Below are positions 1-7,609 of a DNA stretch of 25,408 bases, one piece after another. The translations under genes and the position numbers were made by a program. The notes beneath the pieces are model-generated. The model was not told the DNA's origin, searched no databases, and was given only the letters and a program-made list of their open reading frames with translations. The stretch covers positions 1 through 25,408 of the forward strand of contig CAYRMW010000036.1 of the NCBI GenBank assembly GCA_964425595.1. Reading direction: 5' to 3'. Numbering within the stretch: position 1 is the stretch's first letter; every line of letters begins with the position of its first letter. This DNA comes from Caccovicinus sp964425595 (GTDB lineage: Bacteria; Bacillota; Clostridia; Lachnospirales; Lachnospiraceae).

Positions 1-208
1 CTGATGATCTATGTCAATTCAGAAACAATTCTGAAGATTGACCTTTTTTCTCTCCTTATATATGGGAGAGCTATCCACATCTGGTATATTTTGCTTTTAA
101 CAATTACCTATTATCATTACTTAATTTCACGGAACCTTCGCCTGTGAAATCTTCTGTACACAATTTTATTACAAATGTCTATTTCTGTCAAGAAAAACGC
201 CCATATTT
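1..208. other. Intergenic leader region, partial at window edge
   Basis: No convincing coding sequence is visible on either strand here. The composition is much more AT-rich than the genes to the right. On the minus strand a strong promoter (separate entry) begins a transcript near 156 that leaves the window at position 1, so at least about 155 nt is untranslated leader. The leader contains an imperfect hairpin at about 125-150 (arms ATTTCAC and GTGAAAT on the minus strand), a 6-bp hairpin at about 51-72 (CTCTCC/GGAGAG), and a perfect 7-bp inverted repeat at 18-35 (TTCAGAA, 4-nt loop, TTCTGAA). A second TTGACA lies at 17-12 on the minus strand; its -10 element would be outside the window. The gene served is not visible. 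Confidence 0.5.
163..191 (-). promoter_or_regulatory. Sigma-A type promoter firing leftward out of window
   Basis: On the minus strand TTGACA lies at 191-186 and TAAAAT at 168-163, with exactly 17 nt between. This is a near-consensus housekeeping promoter just past the queH stop codon, so it starts a separate leftward unit whose gene lies beyond the window. An imperfect inverted repeat at 185-216 (outer arms CTGTC/GACAG) spans the queH stop and this -35 box. Confidence 0.7.
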
Positions 209-859
209 TTAGACAGTTTTCCCTCTCAAGACCATTTCCCGACGTGCGCGTTCCTCCTTCGAAAACACGCACCCGCAGTAATCCTGGCGGTACAGTCCGT
301 ATTCCGCAGAAAGCTCTACGGACCGCTTGTAGCCGTTTTTCTTCTTAAAATCCGACGGCAGGTAAGCAACGCCGTACTGCCCGGCCAGCGCCTCGCCGAT
401 CTCGTTTAACTTCGCCGCGTTTTTCAGGGGACTGATGGAAAGCGTAGTGGCAAAATAGTCAAACCCGCCCGCCTTCGCCTGTCTGGCCGCTTCTTCAAGG
501 CGCAGACGATAGCAGATAAAGCAGCGTTCTCCGCCCTCCCGGTCCTTCTCATGGCCCTCTACGGCCCGATAAAAAACCGCCGGATCATAACTCCCCTCCC
601 GGTACACGATGGTGTGTTCCGACGGCAGGACGGCGATCAGGCGCTTTTGCTCATCCGCCCGGCGGCCGATCTCCTCCGGCGGATAAATATTCGGGTTGTA
701 ATAAAGGACCGTGATCGAAAAATACCGGCTCAGGGTCTCCAGGACATAGCTGCTGCACGGAGCGCAGCAGCTATGCAGCAGCAGGCCGGGGATCCTCCCC
801 GCCTGCGCGTTCCGCGCGATCACCTGCTCCATCTCTTTCTGATAATTTCTCCGATTCAT
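209..859 (-). CDS. queH: Epoxyqueuosine reductase QueH
   Basis: This 216-residue protein belongs to the QueH (former DUF208) family, which carries out the last step of queuosine synthesis, reducing epoxyqueuosine in tRNA to queuosine. It is the non-orthologous replacement of the cobalamin-dependent enzyme QueG. The cysteines expected of the family are present: the adjacent pair C31-C32 followed by C35 (SCCAPCSS), C113-x2-C116 (CFIC), and C195-x-C197 (DYCGC). These bind the iron-sulfur cluster and adjacent metal site in this family. It starts with ATG 38 nt after the rpoD stop and is probably cotranscribed with it. No other queuosine genes are visible in the window. Length is normal for the family. 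Confidence 0.93.
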   Translation of the reverse strand: MNRRNYQKEMEQVIARNAQAGRIPGLLLHSCCAPCSSYVLETLSRYFSITVLYYNPNIYPPEEIGRRADEQKRLIAVLPSEHTIVYREGSYDPAVFYRAVEGHEKDREGGERCFICYRLRLEEAARQAKAGGFDYFATTLSISPLKNAAKLNEIGEALAGQYGVAYLPSDFKKKNGYKRSVELSAEYGLYRQDYCGCVFSKEERARREMVLRGKTV

Positions 860-897
860 CTCTTCTGTACCAAACAGCCAAAGCGGCCGGAAGCTCC

Positions 898-2025
898 CTA
901 CAAAAAGTCGCGGATACGCTTGCTGCGGACCGGATTGCGCAGTTTGCGCAGCGCCTTCGCCTCGATCTGTCGGATGCGCTCCCTGGTGACATTAAACTCC
1001 TTGCCCACTTCCTCAAGCGTCCTGGGGTGGCCGTCCTCAAGACCGAACCGGAGCACGATCACCTGTCTCTCCCGTTCCTTTAAGTCGTCTAAAAGGGCGT
1101 CGATGTGCTCCCGCAGCATGACGGATTCCACGTTCCCCTCCGGAGAAACGACATTGCTGTCCGCCACGAAATCGCCCAGATTGGAATCGTCCTCTTCACC
1201 GATGGGTGTCTCCAGCGACGCCGGCTCCCTGGCGATCTGCATGATCTCCATCACCTTATCCTCGGACATCTCCAGTGCGTCCGCCAGCTCCGATACCGAC
1301 GGCTCATACCCAAGCTCCAGCGTCAGCTTCCTCTGCATCTTGGACATCTTATTGATCGTCTCCACCATGTGCACCGGGACACGGATCGTCCTGGCCTGGT
1401 CAGCCAGAGCTCTGGTCACGGACTGCCGGATCCACCAGGTGGCATATGTGCTCAGCTTGTAGCCTTTCGTATAATCAAACTTCTCCACGCCCTTGATCAG
1501 GCCCAGGTTTCCCTCCTGGACAAGATCCAGAAAGCTCATCCCTCTTCCCGTATACCGTTTGGCGATGCTGACGACCAGACGCAGGTTCGCCTCAATCAGA
1601 CGTTCCTTGGCGTACTCATCGCCCTCCGCCTTCCGCTTGGCCAGCCGCAGCTCCTCGTCCGCGCTTAACAGCGGCACCGTGCCGATCTCCTTTAAGTACA
1701 TCCGGACCGGATCCTCCGTTCCGATCCCTTCCAGAAGATCTACCGCTTCCAGATCGATCTCCAGCTCTTCTTCCGTATCTTTCATGAAGCCGTCATCGGT
1801 CTCGTCCAGAAGCAGCGCATCATCCGATAAGGTATTCTCATCCAGCACCGGAACCACATCGATCCCCCGGTTCTCCAGGTAGCTGTAAATCTGATCCATC
1901 TGCTCAGGGGACAAACTTTCGCCGGCGAAGAAATCATTGATCTCAGACGCATCCAGCGCGTTGTGCCTGGTTTTGGCAAAGTCAACAAGCTTGCTCAGCT
2001 TCTCTAAAAAATTGTCCTTTTCCAC
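898..2025 (-). CDS. rpoD: RNA polymerase primary sigma factor (sigma-70 RpoD/SigA)
   Basis: A 375-residue group 1 sigma factor. A region 1.1-like segment covers about residues 5-60 and is followed by an acidic linker (64-103). Region 1.2 is EDPVRMYLKEIG (104-115). Region 2 includes the core-binding and -10 reading helices (RLVVSIAKRYTGRG, then STYATWWIRQSVTRALADQ, about 192-210). Region 3 follows, and region 4.2 has the -35 reading helix-turn-helix VTRERIRQIEAKALRKLRN (346-364). The start is GTG at 2025-2023, with AAAGGGCG upstream. It has its own promoter at 2105-2077. The gene before it is a lipid kinase and not dnaG, the usual partner in Firmicutes. Some normally invariant positions differ slightly: GLIKGVEKFDYTKGYKLS where GLIKAVEKFDYRKGYKFS is usual, and RQSVTRALADQ where RQAITRAIADQ is usual. 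It could be the main sigma factor or a paralogue. Confidence 0.93.
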   Translation of the reverse strand: MEKDNFLEKLSKLVDFAKTRHNALDASEINDFFAGESLSPEQMDQIYSYLENRGIDVVPVLDENTLSDDALLLDETDDGFMKDTEEELEIDLEAVDLLEGIGTEDPVRMYLKEIGTVPLLSADEELRLAKRKAEGDEYAKERLIEANLRLVVSIAKRYTGRGMSFLDLVQEGNLGLIKGVEKFDYTKGYKLSTYATWWIRQSVTRALADQARTIRVPVHMVETINKMSKMQRKLTLELGYEPSVSELADALEMSEDKVMEIMQIAREPASLETPIGEEDDSNLGDFVADSNVVSPEGNVESVMLREHIDALLDDLKERERQVIVLRFGLEDGHPRTLEEVGKEFNVTRERIRQIEAKALRKLRNPVRSKRIRDFL

Positions 2026-2076
2026 TTAGTAACGCCCTTTCGTTAAGAAGTCAGTTAAAATCTCACTCGGCTTTCC

Positions 2077-2105
2077 ATTATATACGAATAGATTCTATTT
2101 TTCAA
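2077..2105 (-). promoter_or_regulatory. rpoD promoter
   Basis: Reading on the minus strand, TTGAAA at 2105-2100 and TATAAT at 2082-2077 are separated by exactly 17 nt, which predicts a start near 2070. The spacer itself contains a small inverted repeat (AATAGA-A-TCTATT, about 2087-2099), which could be an operator or may be chance. The promoter lies between the lipid kinase stop (2114) and rpoD and gives rpoD-queH transcription independent of the upstream genes. Confidence 0.75.
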
Positions 2106-2113
2106 CATTTTTC

Positions 2114-3034
2114 TCAGGATAAATCCAAGTCGGTTTTCGGCTTTTCCGCCGAATGCAGGATCCGGATCCGTTCCCTCAGATTTTCTGCCTCGGCTATCCG
2201 CCGGCTTCCTCCGAATTCGCCGTCCAAAACCCAGTCAACCGGTTTCTCTGACGTGAACCGGATCCGATCCGCCCGAAACTTAAAAACGAAATCATTGGGC
2301 TCTTCTTTTAAGAACATATAGGAGATGATGTTGCTCAGGTCTCTCGCCGTCCTGGGGTTGCGGATCAGGAGAACTTCAAACTCTCCGTCGTTTAAGGATA
2401 CGGACTGGGTCACCAGGCCTTTAAATCCGCCGACACTGATGGTATTCGTCACCATGCCGAAGATAAACTCCTCTTCCAGCACATGGTCTCCCCACTCCAC
2501 TTTCATCCGGTGCGCCTTCAGGGCGCCAAGTCCCTTCACGCCCTCCAGCACATAAGCCTGATGGCCAAGCAGGTTCTTCTTATCCTGGGGCGTCTGGTAG
2601 GAAATCTCCGTAAACGCGCCAAACGCGGCAATATAGACAAAATACCTGTCCCCGCAAAAGCGGCCCACATCAATCCGGTAGGGAGTACCGTCGATCACAT
2701 TCCGGGCCGCTTCGAGGATACCCCTGGGGATCTCCAGGCTGGAAGCATAATCATTCGTCGATCCGGAGGGGATGTAGCCCAGCATGGGGGCGTGGGAAAG
2801 CTCCATCATCCCGCTGATCACCTCGTTCAGCGTCCCGTCGCCGCCGCTGCAGACGATCAGATCCCTGTCCGCCCCCCAGCGGGCAGCTGCCCCCGCCGCA
2901 TCCCGCTGACGCTGGGTCACATGGACCTGCACCGCATAGCCGGCAGCAGAAAACAGATCAAGAACATCTAAAAACCTCGCGCGGATCTGCTCCCTGCCGG
3001 ATTTGGGATTTACGATAAACAGCATGTTTTTCAT
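2114..3034 (-). CDS. Diacylglycerol/lipid kinase, YegS/DgkB family
   Basis: A 306-residue ATP-dependent lipid kinase of the DAGK catalytic (YegS/BmrU/DgkB) family. In Gram-positive bacteria such enzymes rephosphorylate diacylglycerol released by lipoteichoic acid synthesis, or act on related lipids. The N-terminus has the nucleotide-binding entry (FIVNPKSGR, 6-14), then the signature GGDGTLNE (64-71), and the conserved loop GYIPSGSTNDYASSL (86-100), where most relatives have GTxNDFA. The C-terminal beta-sandwich half is complete (for example VDWVLDGEFGG near residue 270). There is no signal peptide or membrane segment, as expected for a soluble, membrane-associating enzyme. ATG start 15 nt after the mutY stop, preceded by a purine-rich stretch. 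The exact lipid substrate cannot be told from sequence. Confidence 0.88.
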   Translation of the reverse strand: MKNMLFIVNPKSGREQIRARFLDVLDLFSAAGYAVQVHVTQRQRDAAGAAARWGADRDLIVCSGGDGTLNEVISGMMELSHAPMLGYIPSGSTNDYASSLEIPRGILEAARNVIDGTPYRIDVGRFCGDRYFVYIAAFGAFTEISYQTPQDKKNLLGHQAYVLEGVKGLGALKAHRMKVEWGDHVLEEEFIFGMVTNTISVGGFKGLVTQSVSLNDGEFEVLLIRNPRTARDLSNIISYMFLKEEPNDFVFKFRADRIRFTSEKPVDWVLDGEFGGSRRIAEAENLRERIRILHSAEKPKTDLDLS

Positions 3035-3049
3035 CGCACCACCACCCTC

Positions 3050-4186
3050 TCACAGAAACGCTTTTCTGTACGCCGCGAAAGCGCTGGGAACCGGATATCT
3101 GGCTTCCAGCTCATCGATGTCCGCCGCGATATACCGATCGGGAATCTGCCCCTTCACCCGGATATGATATCCGGTCATGTGCCACTCCACATGGGAAAAC
3201 ACATGTCTGGCCTCGCCTAAGGCCTCCACCGACACGATCTCTTCCCCTGGCACCCCGGACGCCGCAGCCGCGTCATGCGCGTCGCTCACCCGCCCATCTA
3301 TCCCGGGAAATTCGTAAAGCGAGGCCAAAAGTCCGCGCTTTGGCCTGCGCCGGATCGCCACCTGGCTTCCGTTCGTAATGACCAGGATGGTCTTTTCCTC
3401 TACTCTGCGCGGTTTCTTCGCCGCCTTTACCGGCAGCGCCGCCCAACTGCCTTCCATCCTGGCCCTGCACAGCCAGGCAATCGGGCAGCTGTCGCAGCGC
3501 GGCTCTCCCCGGGGGATGCAGACCAGCGCGCCCACCTCAAAAAGTCCCTGATTATACAGGCCCGGAGCTGTCGCGTCCATCGTTTCAGACAGGAGTTTTT
3601 CAAAATAGCTCTTCGTTCCCGCCAGGCCAACATCCCGAAAGCTCCCCAAAAAACGCGACAGCACCCGGAGTACGTTCCCGTCTACCGCCGGGACAGGGAG
3701 ATTAAAGGCGATCGAAGCGATCGCCCCCGCCGTGTAGCTTCCGATCCCCGGAAGAGAAAGAAGCGCTTCCCGGGAAGCGGGCAGTTTCCCTCCGTATTCA
3801 TCCCGGATCCGGATGGCTGCCTTCTTTAAGTTCCGGGCACGGCTGTAATAGCCAAGTCCCTCCCACAGCTTAAGAAGTAGGTCGTCCTCCGCCCCGGCCA
3901 GCGCCGCGACATCAGGAAAGGCTTCCATAAACCGGAGATAATACGGCTTTACGGCCTCCACACGGGTCTGCTGGAGCATGATCTCGGAGATCCAGACGTG
4001 ATAAGCATCCTGGTCCTTTCGCCAGGGAAGATCCCTCGCATTCTCCCGGTACCAGCACAAAAGCGGGCCGTTGATCGCCCGGAGCCGTTCCTCATCCGAA
4101 AAGCTCCCCGGCACCCGTTCGAGCGTCCTGAGAAAACGGTAATCCGACCCCTGTGACTCCCGGCTGTCTTTTCGGATGTCATACAT
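3050..4186 (-). CDS. mutY: A/G-specific adenine DNA glycosylase MutY
   Basis: This base-excision repair enzyme removes adenine mispaired with 8-oxoguanine. The start is placed at ATG 4186, giving 378 residues and an 8-bp overlap with birA; a longer frame reaching 4270 would run 92 nt into birA and is unlikely. Visible parts: the catalytic glutamate in WISEIMLQQT (E68), the helix-hairpin-helix LPGIGSYTAGAIASIAF (145-161), the catalytic aspartate in PAVDGNVLRV (D169), four cluster cysteines C223-x7-C231-x2-C234-x5-C240, and a C-terminal NUDIX-like domain that recognises 8-oxoG (about 262-375). The first cysteine spacing is one residue longer than the E. coli x6 pattern. The N-terminal 40 residues precede the usual start of the domain and are not recognised. 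Confidence 0.93.
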   Translation of the reverse strand: MYDIRKDSRESQGSDYRFLRTLERVPGSFSDEERLRAINGPLLCWYRENARDLPWRKDQDAYHVWISEIMLQQTRVEAVKPYYLRFMEAFPDVAALAGAEDDLLLKLWEGLGYYSRARNLKKAAIRIRDEYGGKLPASREALLSLPGIGSYTAGAIASIAFNLPVPAVDGNVLRVLSRFLGSFRDVGLAGTKSYFEKLLSETMDATAPGLYNQGLFEVGALVCIPRGEPRCDSCPIAWLCRARMEGSWAALPVKAAKKPRRVEEKTILVITNGSQVAIRRRPKRGLLASLYEFPGIDGRVSDAHDAAAASGVPGEEIVSVEALGEARHVFSHVEWHMTGYHIRVKGQIPDRYIAADIDELEARYPVPSAFAAYRKAFL

Positions 4187-4973
4187 ACCCGTAAACCCCC
4201 CGCACCGAAACTTCTCCGGAACGCACCGTCTTTCGCTGCCCGTCTGTACATTCCACGAAAAGCCCGCCATCCCGGCTGATGCCGCGGCATATCCCCTGCC
4301 ACGCCCCGGAAGGATCCAGGACCAGCACTTCCGTGTTCAGATTGACCAGACGCTTCTCGTATTCCTCTTTCAGAAGGGACAGATCCCCGGTTTGCAAAAA
4401 TTTCGCATAATACCCTTCAAAAGCCTGCAAAACCGCTGCCGCAAGGCTGGCGCGGTTCCAGCTTCTCCCCGACGCCAGCCGGATGGACGTCGCCGTGGCG
4501 GAAAGCTCTTTTGGGAATTCCTGCTGATTGACATTGATCCCGATGCCGGTCACGATATGATGGATACTGTTCCGTTCGACGCTCATCTCGGTCAGGATCC
4601 CGCAGATCTTCCTTCCGTCAACCACCACATCGTTGGGCCATTTGATCCCCGCCGCAAGACCGGTCTTTTTGCAGACCGCACAGGCCACCGCAAGCCCGGC
4701 GATCAGCGTCACCGCCGAAGCGCAGCGCGGGGGAAGCTGCGGGCGAAGCACCAGACTCATGTAAATGCTGCTTCCATGAGGCGACAACCAGCTTCTCCCC
4801 TGCCGTCCCCGCCCCGCGGTCTGGCAGTCGGACACCACCAGCGTGCCGTCCGGGCAGCCTCCCCGGGCCAGTCGTGCTGCCTGGATATTGGTGGAATCCG
4901 TCTCATCAAAACAGACCAGATTCTTTCCCACCCATGCAGTCTTCAGGCAGTTTCTCAAGATTTCCGTTTTCAT
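4179..4973 (-). CDS. birA: Biotin--[acetyl-CoA-carboxylase] ligase, no HTH domain
   Basis: A 264-residue biotin protein ligase that adenylates biotin and attaches it to the carboxyl-carrier protein of acetyl-CoA carboxylase or related enzymes. The biotin-binding signature GRGRQGR (54-60) and the KWPNDVVVDGRKICGILTEM segment (111-130) are intact, as is the small C-terminal beta domain. The N-terminal winged-helix DNA-binding domain of bifunctional BirA repressors is absent: the protein starts at MKTEILRNCLK, only about 20 residues before the catalytic domain. It is therefore a group I, non-repressor ligase. The ATG is preceded by GGAGATAGG. Its last 8 bp overlap the mutY start, so the two are translationally coupled. 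Confidence 0.9.
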   Translation of the reverse strand: MKTEILRNCLKTAWVGKNLVCFDETDSTNIQAARLARGGCPDGTLVVSDCQTAGRGRQGRSWLSPHGSSIYMSLVLRPQLPPRCASAVTLIAGLAVACAVCKKTGLAAGIKWPNDVVVDGRKICGILTEMSVERNSIHHIVTGIGINVNQQEFPKELSATATSIRLASGRSWNRASLAAAVLQAFEGYYAKFLQTGDLSLLKEEYEKRLVNLNTEVLVLDPSGAWQGICRGISRDGGLFVECTDGQRKTVRSGEVSVRGVYGYV

Positions 4974-4976
4974 ATC

Positions 4977-5285
4977 CTATCTCCAGATGCTCAGGGCACT
5001 GATTACCGAAAGCGCCAGAAAACAGCAGCCAAAAAGGATCAGCCCCGCACCATGGGCCTGCTTTTTCCTGTCTCTTCCCCCCCGGCGCACCTTCACCCAG
5101 CCATTCACCAGGTTCAGGATTGACGCCATCATGAAAATCACCGGAAACAGCACCAGATTATTTTCCGGATTCAGGAACGACAGCACGGCGAGGACCACGA
5201 TCACGATCCCCACCACGATGTGCAAAAGATCCAGAAAAAGCTCCAGGTTTCGTCCGTTCCGGCCCCTGGCTCCCTGTCCAAACAT
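4977..5285 (-). CDS. Small three-helix membrane protein, function unknown
   Basis: A 102-residue protein that I do not assign to a functional family. It has a short basic N-terminus (GARGRNGRN), three predicted membrane helices at about residues 17-38, 43-62 and 79-100, and a strongly basic loop between helices 2 and 3 (VKVRRGGRDRKK), probably on the cytoplasmic side. There is no signal peptidase site. The ribosome binding site GGAG lies inside the end of argF, and the gaps to argF and birA are 3 bp each, so it is part of the same operon. The polytopic layout suggests a conserved integral membrane protein, not a spurious frame. Confidence 0.75.
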   Translation of the reverse strand: MFGQGARGRNGRNLELFLDLLHIVVGIVIVVLAVLSFLNPENNLVLFPVIFMMASILNLVNGWVKVRRGGRDRKKQAHGAGLILFGCCFLALSVISALSIWR

Positions 5286-5288
5286 CTC

Positions 5289-6278
5289 TTACTCTCCTAA
5301 TGTGGCCGCCATCACCGCTTTGATGGTGTGCATCCGGTTTTCCGCTTCTTCAAACACTCTGGATCTGTCCGACTCAAAGACCTCGTCGGTAACCTCCATA
5401 TCCCGGATGCCGAAGCGCTCGCCCATCTCTTTCCCGATCCCGGTCTTTAAGTCATGGAAGGCCGGCAGGCAGTGAAGAAAGATCGACTGGGGTCCCGCGT
5501 TTTCCATCACTTCTGCCGTCACCTTATAAGGGGAAAGCTCACGGATCCGCTCTTCCCATACCTCATCCGGCTCGCCCATGGACACCCATACGTCGGTATA
5601 GATAACATCGGCTCCCTTCGTGCCCTCTTTCACGTCTTCCGTCAGGGTAATGGTCGCACCGGATTCCCTCGCGTATTCCCGGCATAACGCAACCAGCTCG
5701 CGGTCAGGGAAATATTTCTCCGGCGCGCAGGCCACAAAATGCAGTCCCAGCTTGGCGCATGCGATCATCAGGGAATTGCCCATATTGTAGCGGGCATCGC
5801 CCATATACACCAGCTTCACTCCCTCCAGACGTCCCAGCTGCTCCCGGATCGTCAGCATATCCGCCAGCACCTGCGTCGGATGGTATTCATTAGTCAGGCC
5901 GTTCCATACCGGAACGCCGGCATATTTTGCCAGCTCTTCCACGATTTCCTGCCCGAACCCGCGGTATTCGATTCCCTCATACATCCGTCCCAGCACCCGC
6001 GCTGTATCGGCAATGCTCTCCTTCTTTCCGATCTGCGAACCGCTTGGGTCTAAATAGGTCGTCCCCATCCCCAGATCATGGGCCGCCACCTCAAAGGCGC
6101 AGCGCGTCCTGGTGCTGGTCTTTTCAAAAACGAGCGCGATATTCTTTCCTCTGTATTTATCTACAAGGATCCCCTGTTTTTTCTTTTCCTTAAAATCCGC
6201 AGCCAGATCCAGAAGATACAGGATCTCCGCCCCGGTAAAATCCTTTAGCGTCAAAAAATTCCTGCCCTTTAAGTTCAT
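5289..6278 (-). CDS. argF: Ornithine carbamoyltransferase
   Basis: A 329-residue enzyme that makes citrulline from ornithine and carbamoyl phosphate in the cytoplasm, a step of arginine synthesis. The carbamoyl-phosphate site STRTR (55-59), the HPTQ motif (133-136), the ornithine-side SMGE segment (233-236) and HCLP (269-272) are all intact. ATG 6278 is chosen because AAGGAG sits 9 nt upstream; a nearer in-frame ATG at 6287 directly abuts that site. It has its own promoter (6390-6362) and a 5' leader with a GC-rich hairpin. There is no arcA or arcC neighbour, which favours the biosynthetic ArgF over the catabolic ArcB, although the two cannot be separated on sequence alone. Confidence 0.93.
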   Translation of the reverse strand: MNLKGRNFLTLKDFTGAEILYLLDLAADFKEKKKQGILVDKYRGKNIALVFEKTSTRTRCAFEVAAHDLGMGTTYLDPSGSQIGKKESIADTARVLGRMYEGIEYRGFGQEIVEELAKYAGVPVWNGLTNEYHPTQVLADMLTIREQLGRLEGVKLVYMGDARYNMGNSLMIACAKLGLHFVACAPEKYFPDRELVALCREYARESGATITLTEDVKEGTKGADVIYTDVWVSMGEPDEVWEERIRELSPYKVTAEVMENAGPQSIFLHCLPAFHDLKTGIGKEMGERFGIRDMEVTDEVFESDRSRVFEEAENRMHTIKAVMAATLGE

Positions 6279-6312
6279 GTGCTCCATCTCCTTATCCTGA
6301 AAACTTGCCGCC

Positions 6313-6340
6313 GGACGGGCGGTGCATCCCCCTCCCGTCC
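6313..6340 (-). promoter_or_regulatory. GC-rich hairpin in argF 5' leader
   Basis: On the minus strand a perfect 7-bp stem (GGACGGG / CCCGTCC, at 6340-6334 and 6319-6313) with a 14-nt loop lies in the argF leader, about 35 nt before the start codon. There is no following U tract, so it is not an intrinsic terminator as read. It could stabilise the message or tune translation. Confidence 0.4.
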
Positions 6341-6361
6341 CAAACGGCTTAAGATATTCTA

Positions 6362-6390
6362 ACGTTACTATATCTCCCGGTTAATGTCAA
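6362..6390 (-). promoter_or_regulatory. argF promoter
   Basis: On the minus strand TTGACA at 6390-6385 is followed after exactly 17 nt by TAACGT at 6367-6362. The -35 is perfect and the -10 is moderate. It is divergent from the importer promoter at 6459-6467, about 70 bp away, so one regulator could act on both. Confidence 0.65.
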
Positions 6391-6450
6391 GTCCGGCTGT
6401 TTATTCATTCCGCGATGACCGCTTCCGCAAAAAACCTCTTCCAATAGAAA

Positions 6451-6476
6451 TAATTATGTGTTATAATGCATAATTA
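6451..6476 (+). promoter_or_regulatory. Extended -10 promoter inside a perfect palindrome
   Basis: TGTTATAAT at 6459-6467 is a textbook extended -10 element (TG-N-TATAAT). The matching -35 position is poor (TTCCAA, 6439-6444), which is typical of extended -10 promoters. The element is framed by a perfect inverted repeat: TAATTATG at 6451-6458 and CATAATTA at 6469-6476, with the 10-nt -10 region between. A dimeric repressor bound there would block the promoter directly. ArgR boxes are AT-rich palindromes of similar size and argF is divergent, so ArgR is a possible owner, but the match to an ARG box is loose. Confidence 0.6.
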
Positions 6477-6560
6477 CACAAACATACGGCTCTGCGGCGG
6501 ACACTGAAAGAACAGAACCCGCTGCTAATATCTGCCGTACCTGAAAGGAGAACTGAGATT

Positions 6561-7559
6561 ATGAAGAAAAGAAACCTGGTAATTGCTCTTGCATTTGCGG
6601 CTGCAGCAGCCGCGCTGACCGGATGTTCCGGCCAGCAGACGGAGACGGCCGCGGCGGAGACCACGGCAGAGGAGGCATCGACCGAAGAAGAAACCGAAGA
6701 TACCGCCGCGCAGGAGGCGGACGAAGAAGCCGCTGACAGCGACGGGGAATCAGCCGATGCAGAGTCCGAAGAGAGTGATGTACTGGAAGCGGTAGCCAAT
6801 ATGACGCCCGACGGAGACCTGGCCAAGGTCATCGACGCCGGGAAGATCATCCTGGGAACAGCCCCGGATTTCGCGCCCTGGGAGTTTCAGGACGTCAGCT
6901 CCGGCACCACGGAATATGTAGGAAGCGATATTGAACTGGCCAAATACATCGCGCAGAGACTGGGTGTGGAACTGGAGATCAGCCCCATGGAATTTGGCGC
7001 GATCATTCAGGGACTGTCCTCCGATACCATTGACATCGGCATTTCCGGATTCGCCTACACCGAAGAACGCGCGGAGGCCGCGAATCTTTCTGATCCCTAT
7101 AACGTCAACCCGGAAGCCGGACAGGGCATCCTCGTGTTAAAGGATGAGACCTCTGACTACGACACAGCCGAATCCTTTGCCGGTAAGAAGATTGCCGCCC
7201 AGAACGCGTCCCTTCAGATGCAGCTGGTGCAGGAACAGCTTCCTTCCGATATCACGATCCAGCCGGTGACCTCCGTATCGGAAGGCGTCCTGATGCTGAT
7301 CAACGGCCGTGTGGACGCGCTTGCCGTTTCCGGGGACAATGGTCTCTCCCTGTCTGATTCCTACCCGGAGGTCGCCATGGCAGATTTCATGTTTGAGTAT
7401 GAGAGCGACGGAAATGTTGTTGTCATAAAAAAAGGAAATGATGAACTCACCGCCGCAGTCAACGAAATTATCGCCGAGGTAAATGAACAGGGGCTGTATG
7501 AGCAGTGGAAGCAGGAGGCGACCGAACTGGCCCAGTCTCTTGGCATTGAGACCAACTAG
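6561..7559 (+). CDS. ABC importer substrate-binding lipoprotein, polar amino acid type
   Basis: A 332-residue extracellular receptor of the type 2 periplasmic-binding-protein fold (SBP_bac_3). The signal peptide ends in the lipobox LTGC, so Cys22 would be lipidated and the protein anchored to the outer face of the membrane. Residues 23-80 form a very acidic, Ala/Glu/Asp/Thr-rich linker, and the binding domain runs from about 84 to the end. The family pattern GSDIELAKYIAQRLG (121-135) and the FGAIIQGLSSDTIDIGISG segment are clear. GAAAGGAG lies 10 nt before the ATG. It is the first gene of a four-gene plus-strand operon with a permease, an ATPase and an amidohydrolase. The ligand is not determined by the sequence; an amino acid or small acylated amino acid fits the context. 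Confidence 0.9.
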   Translation: MKKRNLVIALAFAAAAAALTGCSGQQTETAAAETTAEEASTEEETEDTAAQEADEEAADSDGESADAESEESDVLEAVANMTPDGDLAKVIDAGKIILGTAPDFAPWEFQDVSSGTTEYVGSDIELAKYIAQRLGVELEISPMEFGAIIQGLSSDTIDIGISGFAYTEERAEAANLSDPYNVNPEAGQGILVLKDETSDYDTAESFAGKKIAAQNASLQMQLVQEQLPSDITIQPVTSVSEGVLMLINGRVDALAVSGDNGLSLSDSYPEVAMADFMFEYESDGNVVVIKKGNDELTAAVNEIIAEVNEQGLYEQWKQEATELAQSLGIETN

Positions 7560-7609
7560 ATCATCCACCGGGAAGACTTGTGTATGCGCCAGAAAGGAGT
7601 TAAACGCGA

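Noticed and set aside
12..80. Short minus-strand peptide starting at 80
   Set aside because: Only about 23 codons, no ribosome site, and it overlaps the leader hairpins.
551..1462. Open plus-strand frame of about 300 codons
   Set aside because: It is antisense to queH and rpoD, lacks a ribosome site, and its Arg/Ser/Leu-rich composition is that of a mirror frame of GC-rich coding DNA.
5289..6278. Catabolic ornithine carbamoyltransferase (ArcB) of an arginine deiminase operon
   Set aside because: No arginine deiminase, carbamate kinase or arginine/ornithine antiporter is nearby; the neighbours are housekeeping genes.
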